Both the position numbers and the translations under genes were made by a program. From positions 1 to 33,112 of the IMG/VR virus record IMGVR_UViG_3300033388_002747: 33,112 nucleotides of DNA; one strand, given 5' to 3'. Under the pieces are notes generated by a model, which saw only the letters and a list, made by a program, of their open reading frames with translations, had not been told where the DNA came from and did no database searches. The first letter of the stretch is position 1. Each line of letters opens with the position of its first letter. Source of the DNA: a virus. This document shows positions 21,204 to 30,400 of the stretch, in pieces.

Positions 21204-24200
21204 ACCGCTTATCAAAAACTTTCTGGCTGGGGAGATTGCACCACAGTTAGATGGTTTAGTTGACGCACCCATCCAAGGGTGTAGAACATTAGAGAACTTC
21301 ATCGTCCGCAAACAAGGTGGATTACAACGCCGGCCAGGCACTTTCTGGGCGGGTGAGGTAAAAGATTCTTCTGTTTATACTCGCATTATTCCTTTCGAGA
21401 GCACTACAGGTGTTCACTATATTATAGAACTTGGTAACATATACGCTCGCTTCTGGAAACAATCTACTCATGCGGTTATGGGCGGAATGGGAAGCGAGAC
21501 GGAAGTTGTAACGCCGTATTTGACTGCTGAGCTGAGAGATATAAAATATGTTGTTATAAAAGACTCGATATATTTCACTCACCAAAACCATCCTGTACAA
21601 AGATTAACTTGGACTTCAGATACTTCCTGGGCATGGGGTCGGGCACCTCTTCGCGTCAATAGCAAAACAATTGTTGTAGGCGATGATCAATTCTCATGGG
21701 TCACGGATAAAGAAGATTTATCTGAGGAATGGGAACGGCTTGATAATAACAATTTTGATTTGACTAATACAGGAGATTTACGGGGGATTTGTTGGGGTAA
21801 TGGTGTCTGGATTATGGTAGGGCCGGTCGGCCGGGTATCCATGAGTTATGATGGGGAACTTTGGATTCCGATAGATACAGGGGAAACGACAGACTTCTTC
21901 AGTGTAAGGTTTCACGGCAGTCTATTTATTGCGACTACTACCAATTCCGTTTGGATTTCAATAGACGGTATTGCCTGGGAAGAACAAACGCTGGGATCCG
22001 CAAGTGATTATTATACGTCTGCTTATAAACCCTCGATCAATCGGTATATTATAGCGGGAAAAGACGCTCTTGAAATGTATTCGGACGATGGAGTTACTTG
22101 GGTAAGTGGGGGAGATACTCAATTCAGTGCTTCAGAACATATATATGGTTCTTGTTATGGAAATGAAACATTTGTTGTAGTAGGAAGTGCAGGTAAGATA
22201 TCTACCGGTATTACTGGTGTAAATTGGATTGCAAGAACCAGCGGCATTACAAGTGATATACAAGCGGTAAGATGGATTGAGGAACTTTCTCTGTTTGTAG
22301 CTCTCGGCAAAGGGAAAGGCATTCTCACTTCGCCTGATGCGGTTACTTGGACAATAAGGAATAATGTAGTTTTGTCAGGTGCCCAGCAATGGCATTCAAT
22401 TTGTTGGTCGCCTGAACTAAGTTTATTCTGCGCAGTAGCGACTGACGGAGTGGTTGGCGTACAAGTGATGACTAGTCCTGATGGAAAAGCCTGGACTAGT
22501 AGAACATCTGCTTCAGCCCAGCAATGGCATTCAATCTGTTGGTCGCCTGAACTAAGTTTATTCTGCGCAGTAGCTATTGACGGTGCTGTTGGCGCACAAG
22601 TGATGACGTCTCCTGATGGTATTGCCTGGACTAGTAGAACATCTGCTAGCGCCCAAAATTGGCAATCTATTTGTTGGAGTCCTGAGTTAAGTTTATTCTG
22701 TGCAGTAGCTTATGACGGTGCTGTTGGCGCACAAGTGATGACGTCTCCTGATGGTATTGCCTGGACTAGTAGAACATCTGCTTCAGCCCAGAACTGGTAT
22801 TCTATTTGTTGGAGTCCTGAGTTAAGTTTATTCTGTGCAGTAGCGACTGACGGAGTGGTTGGCGTACAAGTGATGACTAGTCCTGATGGAAAAGCCTGGA
22901 CTAGTAGAACATCTGCTTCAGCTCAGAACTGGACTTCTATTTGTTGGTCGCCTGAACTAAGTTTATTCTGCGCAGTAGCTATTGACGGCGTTGCCGGCGC
23001 ACAAGTGATGACGTCTCCTGATGGTATTGCCTGGACTAGCCGAACATCTGCTTCAGCTCAGCAATGGTGGGCTATTTGTTGGAGTCCTGAGTTAATGCTA
23101 TTCTGTGCAGTAGCTTATGACGGTGCTGTTGGCGCACAGGTTATGACTTCCCCTGATGGTATTGCCTGGACTTTAACGAGTTCAATAGAGACTAATCAAT
23201 GGCGTTCTATTTGTTGGAGTCCCGAATTAATCTTATTCTGCGCTGTAGCTACTAACGGTGCCGATCGAGCAATGTTTTCCAGTGATGGTGTTTTGTGGCG
23301 TACTCTCGATGTAATTTATGATATTGTTTGGGATGGGAATAGTGCTGTTATCTGTGGTTCAAATGGATTAATCATGGCTTCTCGGGATTTAATTACTTGG
23401 GATTCTCATACTATTGTTGAAGATTTTATTCCTACATTTAGAGCCATCGCTGTTGATTATCTTTCAGATTACTGGCGAGAACAATTCCAAGACACAGAGC
23501 ATTACCCCCATGCTTGTGCTTTCCATGAAGGGCGCCTACTTATCGGTGGGTCTGCGAATGATCCTAACACAATATGGGGAAGCAAAACCAATCGTTTTAT
23601 GGCTTTCTTTATGGGGACTTTTGATGATGATGGATGGGATATTGTTCTTGGTGGTCGTAAACAATCACGTGTTCTCTGGATGGAAGGTGCAAGCAAACTT
23701 GTTGTAGGTACTGATTCAAGAGAAGGTGTAATTGAAGGCGGGCCTTCTGGTATCACTGCTTCAGTACGTGGTGTTAAATGGCAGTCTACCTATGGCAGCG
23801 ATGATACTCTTCAGGGAATGTTAGTTAATGATGTTGTTATATTTGCGCAACGTAACGCTACAATAGTCCGGGCGCTCCAATATAAACAAGAACAGCAAAC
23901 ACCGGTCGATCTCACCTATTATGCAGATCATATAACAACGGGCGGTATTAAAGAATGGGACTTCCAGAACTCACCGGAAAGTATCCTATGGGCTATCCGG
24001 AACGATGGCACTTTACTTTCTATGAGTTTTGAACCGGCACTTAAAATCCTGGCATGGGCAAGACATACCTCTGGCGTGGCTGATTTTGAGAGTGTGGCCG
24101 TTGCTGGCGGTAGCACTGAAGATGAAATCTGGTTTGTGATAAAACGTTCTGTTGACGGGAATACTGTACGTTATCTTGAATATATGGATGTGCGGGACTT

Positions 24201-24717
24201 TGGCCTCAAGGCCGATGCACATTTTGTAGACTGTGGTACTGAAACTACAATGAGCGGAACGTCTGTTGGTGATTTAACACATATTGCTTCTGAAACAGCT
24301 GATGTTTTGATCAATGGGAATATCGTTGAATCTCATGCGGTAAGCGCTTCGGGTATAATGACGCTCACTCATGAATGTAATGCAGAAGTAGTCCATGTTG
24401 GTTTGCCTTTTGATTCGACTATGCAGACAACCAGGCTGCGCACTGGTTCGCCCTGGGGCGAGAATGTTGGCCTTAAGAAAATGATACCTAAAGTCTGGGC
24501 ATGGATTTATGAAACTATAGGCGGAAAATTTGGGCCGGAAGAAACTGTTGTTGAAACAAGAATTTATACTTCAGCAACTGATCTTGAAACTGATTTGATC
24601 CCAGTAAAGCTTCCGCCTAAATATAATGATGACGGTTATATCTGGGTTATCCAGGACGATCCTTTACCTATGACTTTACTTGCACTTTCGCCCGAAGTGC
24701 GACAAGGAGATACCTAA
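21193..24717 (+). CDS. Tail nozzle protein (tail tubular B-like) with large propeller-repeat insertion
   Basis: ATG 21193 (MRGKPLIKNFLAGEIAPQLD) is preferred over the open frame at 21154. The 1174-residue protein has the two halves of podovirus nozzle proteins: residues 1-165 (NFLAGEIAPQLDGL, then GCRTLENFIVRKQGGLQRRP) and about 745-1174 (HACAFHEGRLLIGGSANDPN, then IWGSKTNRF). Between them lie 13 propeller-blade-like units, each with S-x-D-G-x-x-W or a close form. Seven of these are nearly identical 45-residue repeats (397-711). The nozzle halves form the tail tube end. The insertion probably projects outward and may bind host glycans. Such a long propeller insertion is unusual for the family, to my knowledge. 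Confidence 0.88.
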   Translation: MRGKPLIKNFLAGEIAPQLDGLVDAPIQGCRTLENFIVRKQGGLQRRPGTFWAGEVKDSSVYTRIIPFESTTGVHYIIELGNIYARFWKQSTHAVMGGMGSETEVVTPYLTAELRDIKYVVIKDSIYFTHQNHPVQRLTWTSDTSWAWGRAPLRVNSKTIVVGDDQFSWVTDKEDLSEEWERLDNNNFDLTNTGDLRGICWGNGVWIMVGPVGRVSMSYDGELWIPIDTGETTDFFSVRFHGSLFIATTTNSVWISIDGIAWEEQTLGSASDYYTSAYKPSINRYIIAGKDALEMYSDDGVTWVSGGDTQFSASEHIYGSCYGNETFVVVGSAGKISTGITGVNWIARTSGITSDIQAVRWIEELSLFVALGKGKGILTSPDAVTWTIRNNVVLSGAQQWHSICWSPELSLFCAVATDGVVGVQVMTSPDGKAWTSRTSASAQQWHSICWSPELSLFCAVAIDGAVGAQVMTSPDGIAWTSRTSASAQNWQSICWSPELSLFCAVAYDGAVGAQVMTSPDGIAWTSRTSASAQNWYSICWSPELSLFCAVATDGVVGVQVMTSPDGKAWTSRTSASAQNWTSICWSPELSLFCAVAIDGVAGAQVMTSPDGIAWTSRTSASAQQWWAICWSPELMLFCAVAYDGAVGAQVMTSPDGIAWTLTSSIETNQWRSICWSPELILFCAVATNGADRAMFSSDGVLWRTLDVIYDIVWDGNSAVICGSNGLIMASRDLITWDSHTIVEDFIPTFRAIAVDYLSDYWREQFQDTEHYPHACAFHEGRLLIGGSANDPNTIWGSKTNRFMAFFMGTFDDDGWDIVLGGRKQSRVLWMEGASKLVVGTDSREGVIEGGPSGITASVRGVKWQSTYGSDDTLQGMLVNDVVIFAQRNATIVRALQYKQEQQTPVDLTYYADHITTGGIKEWDFQNSPESILWAIRNDGTLLSMSFEPALKILAWARHTSGVADFESVAVAGGSTEDEIWFVIKRSVDGNTVRYLEYMDVRDFGLKADAHFVDCGTETTMSGTSVGDLTHIASETADVLINGNIVESHAVSASGIMTLTHECNAEVVHVGLPFDSTMQTTRLRTGSPWGENVGLKKMIPKVWAWIYETIGGKFGPEETVVETRIYTSATDLETDLIPVKLPPKYNDDGYIWVIQDDPLPMTLLALSPEVRQGDT
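22381..23325 (+). repeat. Seven 135-bp tandem repeats with 405-bp higher-order period
   Basis: Units start at 22381, 22516, 22651, 22786, 22921, 23056 and 23191. Units 1 and 4 share an identical run of about 86 bp (22432-22517 and 22837-22922), exactly 405 bp apart. The residue before DG cycles T-I-Y-T-I-Y-T. The last unit is the most diverged. Each unit codes a W-x-(S/A)ICWSPEL-x-LFCAVA blade. Confidence 0.95.
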
Positions 24718-25355
24718 TGTTTTGGGCTGCTTTAGCTGCTGTAATAATAGGAACCGGAGCCGCAATCGCCGGTAGTGTTCTTTCTTCTGCAGAAGAAGAA
24801 AAACAGCGAGAGTTACAAGAAGAACAAGCAGAAGAAGAAACTGCCTATCTAGAAGAAGCTTCAGAATTTGCCGCATTAAAAGCCGAAACTATGGCGGCAG
24901 GATATGAAAAAGAAGCAGGACTTGTAAGAAAAGAAACAGGAGCGAAAGTTGGCGAGATGGGTGAAGCCGGAGCAGGAGCGCTCGCTACTCAAAAAGCTGG
25001 TACATTCGTTAAAGGGTTGGAAGGTGGCTCTTCCTATGAAGCCGTTAGAAAAAGATTTGAACAACGATTAATGGGGCAAATTGGCAGGACATATGAAAGA
25101 GGTTCTTTATCAGCACAAAGACTTCTTACCCAAGCCTCTTTGACACGGGGAGGTTCTGAAGTAGAACAACAGTATTATGAATTGCAGATTGCTGGACTTG
25201 GCAGAGAATTGGAAATGTTGGATTATCAGGAATCTATTGCACCTTGGAAGCTTGGATTGAATATAGTAGGGGACATAACAAGTGGCGGCATGTCTTTCGC
25301 CACATCTGGAGTAAAAGCTCCAAGTCCTACATCTGATACGGATTGGTTAAAATAA
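24717..25355 (+). CDS. Internal virion protein (T7 gp14-like position)
   Basis: A 212-residue protein with an N-terminal hydrophobic segment (residues 1-22, FWAALAAVIIGTGAAIAGSV) followed by long Ala/Glu-rich helices. Membrane-active N-terminus plus helical body, small size, and a place after the nozzle gene match the gp14-type ejected protein of T7-like phages, which helps form the channel across the cell envelope. The assignment rests on layout, not on a clear motif. Start codon overlaps the nozzle stop. Confidence 0.7.
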   Translation: MFWAALAAVIIGTGAAIAGSVLSSAEEEKQRELQEEQAEEETAYLEEASEFAALKAETMAAGYEKEAGLVRKETGAKVGEMGEAGAGALATQKAGTFVKGLEGGSSYEAVRKRFEQRLMGQIGRTYERGSLSAQRLLTQASLTRGGSEVEQQYYELQIAGLGRELEMLDYQESIAPWKLGLNIVGDITSGGMSFATSGVKAPSPTSDTDWLK

Positions 25356-27416
25356 ATGGAAATAACAGGGATCGGTAAAGAAGTAAAAGAACTCGGACAT
25401 ACCATATTGCAGATACCTTCTGTACTCGGCCAATTACAGCAAAGGCGAGAAGAGACGGAATATGAACGGGCAAAACTCGGTCTGTTCAAAGGCACTTTTC
25501 AATTCCAAAAAAGCCTTGGCACACGTAAAGACTACGAGCAATGGGAAGAGGACTGGCAACATACTCATGAACAGTTATATGAACAGATAAACGAAAGCAT
25601 AAAAACCGAAGGTGCACGCAACGCTTTTGAAATGTTGTATATGGATATAGTTCAAAAAGTAGGCGGGAATATCGGCAAAATGGTTGGGCAGAAGATACAG
25701 CAAACTGCAATTGCCGATGCTGGATACCGAATTGATGAATATGCACGATTAGGTAATGTAGAAGAAGTACGGAATCAAATTACATTATTACGCCAGCAAG
25801 GAATCTTGAAAATCGGCAATACGGATATAGGCCGATTACAATATGCAAAAGAACAAGAAGCGTATGCCAATCAAGTTCGGGGGCAACTTGAAATTATTGC
25901 CAGAAAACAGGGAGCGGAAGCGGTACTTGCATGGATAACTGATCCTGCCAGCAAGAAAGAATCGGCGGCTTTATCTGCCCTGGATGCAACGCATCAGAAT
26001 AAAATATTCACTGAAGTAAAAAATAAAGTAGCGAGTTGGAAAAAATCAAATGAACATAGGCAAACATTAGCTAAACAGGAAGGATATAAAAAGCTAGTAA
26101 CTGATTGGGAAACATTTGATGGTAATTTTGACAATTATATTCTAGATCCTAAGGTACGTGGATCTATGCAAAAGAAGTGGGATACGGAAAATGAAAATGT
26201 AGAGTTTAATTTTTGGAAGAAAGCAATAGAAGAAGTTACGGACGAAGACATACCAGAGTTGAAAGAAATATTAAAGGCTTTACCGGAAAATAAACTATCT
26301 AGCGATAGAAGAGATTCGCTGCTTGAGAAGTTGGAAACAATTTCAATTGACAGGGAATATGAACGGCTAGACAAAGCGATTGCGGCAGCTATTACAGAAG
26401 ATGAACTGAAAGTATTGGAAGATGAGATAAGAGATATTCCGCTTGAAAAGCTTAACCGTACAGACAAGAAACATTTTCAATCACGCCTTACAGCAAAACA
26501 AAAAGAATTAAAAGATGAAGACTTAGACCCAGACGAAGAGCAAGCACGATTAGATGAAGCTGAAGCATCACGGTTGTTCCGTGCTGGAAAGCTCACACCT
26601 GACAGAATCCTGCGATTTGATACATTTGATGAACACGATGTGCGCCACTGGAATAAAAGACTTGAAGAACAAAAAGAAGGAAGCAATGTAAATCCGAATG
26701 GTGAAAAACAAATCATAGATATATTTTATGATCGTCAATATACCGAAACTCAGATAGCTCAAAAAATAGCTGAATTGAGTGCCAAGGGATTGATAGACAG
26801 TACAATAGAATCAAAATGGTTAGAACGGCTTGATAATAGACAGAAATATCTCAATAATCTAGATCCTGCTGCTAAACGTGCTTTTGATGATATTGATACG
26901 CTTACTAAAGAAGAAGAATTTAAAGGGCAAGAGAGTGCAAGAGCAAAAATAATGCTTAATGAATTTCTTTCAAGTACTGAGTATCAAGAATTAAATCCAC
27001 TAGATAAAACAAAAAGGCTTGAAGAAGTCGTAGAACAGATTCGCAAAGAAGCAACTGATAATCATTTTACATATTGGATAGATAAATTATCTGAACGCAG
27101 ATTTGGAAAGACCCCAGAAGAATGGATGGCGGCTCAAGTAGGGCTTGCAGAGACTATAAGAAAACCATTGGAATTAAAAATAGGTAAAGATATAAAAGCG
27201 GATTTTGAAGCATCAGAATTTGGTGTTCCGGATACAAAGTTTGGTATTTTAAATAATGGTATGTATGTATTGAGAGATGGGAAAGGTGTTTATTACCGTA
27301 GAGAAGGCCGAAAGAAATGGTTCCGAGGTACAAAAGAGCAGGGTTGGGTTGAAATGGAAAAAGAGGGCAAGAAAGCAAAAAAAGCCAGTATGGGTGGATG
27401 GGGTACTATTAAATGA
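25356..27416 (+). CDS. Internal virion protein (T7 gp15-like position)
   Basis: A 686-residue, highly charged, helical protein with long stretches of E, K, L and Q, and no signal peptide or obvious catalytic motif. Tandem acidic helical segments near 285-395 suggest a repeated helical fold. Its size and place between the small gp14-like and the giant gp16-like genes fit the middle ejection protein. Its ATG directly follows the previous stop in the same frame, just as in the split terminase. Assignment by position. Confidence 0.7.
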   Translation: MEITGIGKEVKELGHTILQIPSVLGQLQQRREETEYERAKLGLFKGTFQFQKSLGTRKDYEQWEEDWQHTHEQLYEQINESIKTEGARNAFEMLYMDIVQKVGGNIGKMVGQKIQQTAIADAGYRIDEYARLGNVEEVRNQITLLRQQGILKIGNTDIGRLQYAKEQEAYANQVRGQLEIIARKQGAEAVLAWITDPASKKESAALSALDATHQNKIFTEVKNKVASWKKSNEHRQTLAKQEGYKKLVTDWETFDGNFDNYILDPKVRGSMQKKWDTENENVEFNFWKKAIEEVTDEDIPELKEILKALPENKLSSDRRDSLLEKLETISIDREYERLDKAIAAAITEDELKVLEDEIRDIPLEKLNRTDKKHFQSRLTAKQKELKDEDLDPDEEQARLDEAEASRLFRAGKLTPDRILRFDTFDEHDVRHWNKRLEEQKEGSNVNPNGEKQIIDIFYDRQYTETQIAQKIAELSAKGLIDSTIESKWLERLDNRQKYLNNLDPAAKRAFDDIDTLTKEEEFKGQESARAKIMLNEFLSSTEYQELNPLDKTKRLEEVVEQIRKEATDNHFTYWIDKLSERRFGKTPEEWMAAQVGLAETIRKPLELKIGKDIKADFEASEFGVPDTKFGILNNGMYVLRDGKGVYYRREGRKKWFRGTKEQGWVEMEKEGKKAKKASMGGWGTIK

Positions 27417-30400
27417 GCGATGATCTGTCTGGATTCCGATTAATTGAACCGGAACCAGAAATAGGAATAAATCTTACTCAAACAATAGAAATATCAGAAG
27501 GCGTTTCCATGCCACCGAAGACAGAACCGGAAGAAGATGAGTTTGGTTTTACATCTCTTGAATATCTTAAGCCGGAAGAAGCAGATGTTGAGATGCCTGA
27601 TCCTTCTATGCAGCCTGATATTGTAACAGCCAAGCAATCCTTTCTTGATGAAGATATTCAGGCTGAAATGGATACAACAGCGATTCTATCTGACATGATG
27701 GACATTCCGCTCAATCAAGCCAATCAATTACAAAAAGGCATGACCGAGCATCCTATCACAAAACAACCTCTTTCAGTAAAAGAACGATTGGCCTATGTCA
27801 AAGATATGTGGAATATGGGCTGGCAAGATTACAACATGGCAATGTTGGGTTGGCAAATTATCAATAATGAGGGAGATGTTGGAGGAGCATGGAAACAGAT
27901 AGAATCTATGCAAGCAGGAATCGATGTAGATAGACGAAAAGAAGTTGGGTTGTTTTTCCAAGCTCTCGGCGGAGCTGGCAGAATGTTACCTATTATGCTG
28001 AAGAGTATGGAGAAGGGTACTCAACTGGGGCTTGCTGCCGGAGCAGGGGCGGCAGGAATCGCAGCAATTGCCGGACAGGTTGGGCCACAGGCCGCACTAC
28101 CGGAAGAGATTGTAACTGTACCAGGTGCTTTTGCAACAATGTTTGGTGTTGGAATGACTACCGGATCAACACAACACATCATGAAAATTGAAGCTGGTCT
28201 TGCTTGTATTGAGATGATTCAAGAAGGGATTGATCCAGAAATAGCTAAATGGTCTTCTATCGGTGTGGGCGTGGTAAATGCAGGGATAGAAGTATTACAG
28301 ATTGAAGGTGTCTTAAAAACCATCCCAGGCATAAAACAAATCCTCAATAAATCTTTAAAGCGTGGGATAGCAAATGTAATAAAAAGTGATGTATTAAAGA
28401 ATCTTGGCCGATCAGCTATGAACGGGGTATTCGGCGTTGTGAAAGAAGCTGGCCAGGAAGTAGCACAAGAATCTGTTACAATTGTCGGTACAGAAGTTGC
28501 ACGAGAATTAACAAAACTTCTTCAAGAGAAAGATGTTAAAGGAAAAGAAAGAATTGCACTTCAAGGCCGTATCAGCACACAAGAAGCTGTAGACAGATTA
28601 TGGGAAACATTTAATCAATCTTTACTTTCTTTTGGTGTTACCATGCTTCCGGGTACGGTTGTTAGTGCTATAGCAGAAGCAGGGCCAAAAGTTAAAGGGC
28701 CTGGGATTGTTGCAGAAAAAGAAACAGGCATTAAACAACCCTCTCAAGACCTTGAAGAAATATATAAGTTGACAGAAGAGGCAAAACCAGATATTGAGAG
28801 CAAGACTCAAGAGATAGCTGGTGTATTCGATAGCGCAGAAGTTGTCATGCGTAAAGAATTGAAGAAGCGTGAAAGGGCAGAGCAGAAGATTGAGACAGAT
28901 TATGAAGGCGATGTTTCAAAAATTTCTGATATTCAAGGCGCTTTTGTTGTAGTGGAAACTACTGAAGATTTAAAAGCCAAAATACAAGAAGTTGTTAAAG
29001 ATGAGAATGTTGTAAGGATAAAGAATACCTATGATTACCCTTCTCCTGTAGGTTGGCGGAGTGTATTGTTAAATCTGAAAGCTCCTAATGATGCGGTTTA
29101 TGAAGTACAGATTACAGATAAGGATACCTATAGAGCCGATTTTGAGGGCGCAGGCCATAGCTTTTATAAGGTTATTCGCCAAGTTGATGCAGAATTGGTA
29201 GAACACAGAGATAGTTATACCGTTGAACAACAGAAAGAAATAGGTAAAATTACAGATGAATTAACAGATATTAGTTATAAGTATTATGAGAAGGCTCAGG
29301 CAGAAGGCTTTGATGCGGCGAAAGCCTTTGCTTTAGCTTCCGAAACAACTGAAGCTTTAGACCATATATCAAAAAGTCTACCAGAAGTAATTTCGTCTAA
29401 TGCTCCGTTAGAACGTAGTCTCCAAAGTCTCCGTACAGATTTATCAAACATGAAAGCGTCTGTCTCCCCGATCAGCCAGGTAATATCAGCCATTAAAAAA
29501 CCTCTCAAAAGAATTATAGGTGAAAAGAAAGAGATTGTCAAGACTGGGGAAGAAAAAGTTCTTGAGCAAAAAGCCAAGAAATACAAGACAGCAAAAGAAT
29601 TTGTGGAAAGCATATCCATAAAGAGCGGTCAAGAAAAAAGAGAGGCAATAAAGAATTGGAAAAAAGAAACAGGATATAAAGAAGTAGATAGTAGTTTTGA
29701 TCGGGGAGATGGTTTACATTCACCTGCCGATCCAGAGATGGGATCACCACTGTATAATCTCACAGAAAATGGTACCTATCCAGAAGATGTGTATTCCGTC
29801 AAAGGATTAAAATATTACGGTACTGGTGAAGTTGCAATGGACAGAAGGGCGTATAATATTATTAGTTGGGCAGAAGGATATCCATCCGCACAGCTTAAAA
29901 TATATAGGGCAGTTGAAAAAGGCGATCCGCAAAAAATATTACCTGGCGACTGGGTAACAACCGTTAGGGATTATGCTAAAGAACATGGAGAAGGAACGCT
30001 AAAGGGTGAATATAAGATTGTAAATAAATTAGTAACTGCTAAAGATTTATATACAAGCGGCGATTCGTGGCTAGAATATGGATATCATCCACAAAAATAT
30101 ATTCCTTCAGCGGTTTATAGAAAAAACAAATCTCAACTTACTGCTATTTGGAATAAGATACATAAAGAAAAAGCCATCCCATCAGAAAGAAAACCTGTTA
30201 TCGGAGAAGCAGAAATACGCCAAGAGATACGTAAAGAGACTATCGAAAGCTTACTTCAAGAAGTACAAATAGGAACTGGCAAGCGTGCTCTTGGGAAAGC
30301 ATATACAATCGGTAAAGGAGTAGGCGTTAAAGAAAGGGCAGCACTAGCCAAAGAAGCAAAAGAAAAAGTCAAGATTCGTAAAGAAACAAGCACAGAAATA

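Noticed and set aside
22381-23325. Diversity-generating retroelement variable region, because BPP-1-like phages carry such elements and one residue per repeat varies.
   Set aside because: No reverse transcriptase or template repeat is visible in the window, the variation is limited to one codon per tandem unit, and the repeats lie in the middle of the gene rather than at a C-terminal lectin domain.
22381-23325. CRISPR-like array, from regular repeats.
   Set aside because: The 135-bp units are directly adjacent, without spacers, and code in frame for propeller blades.
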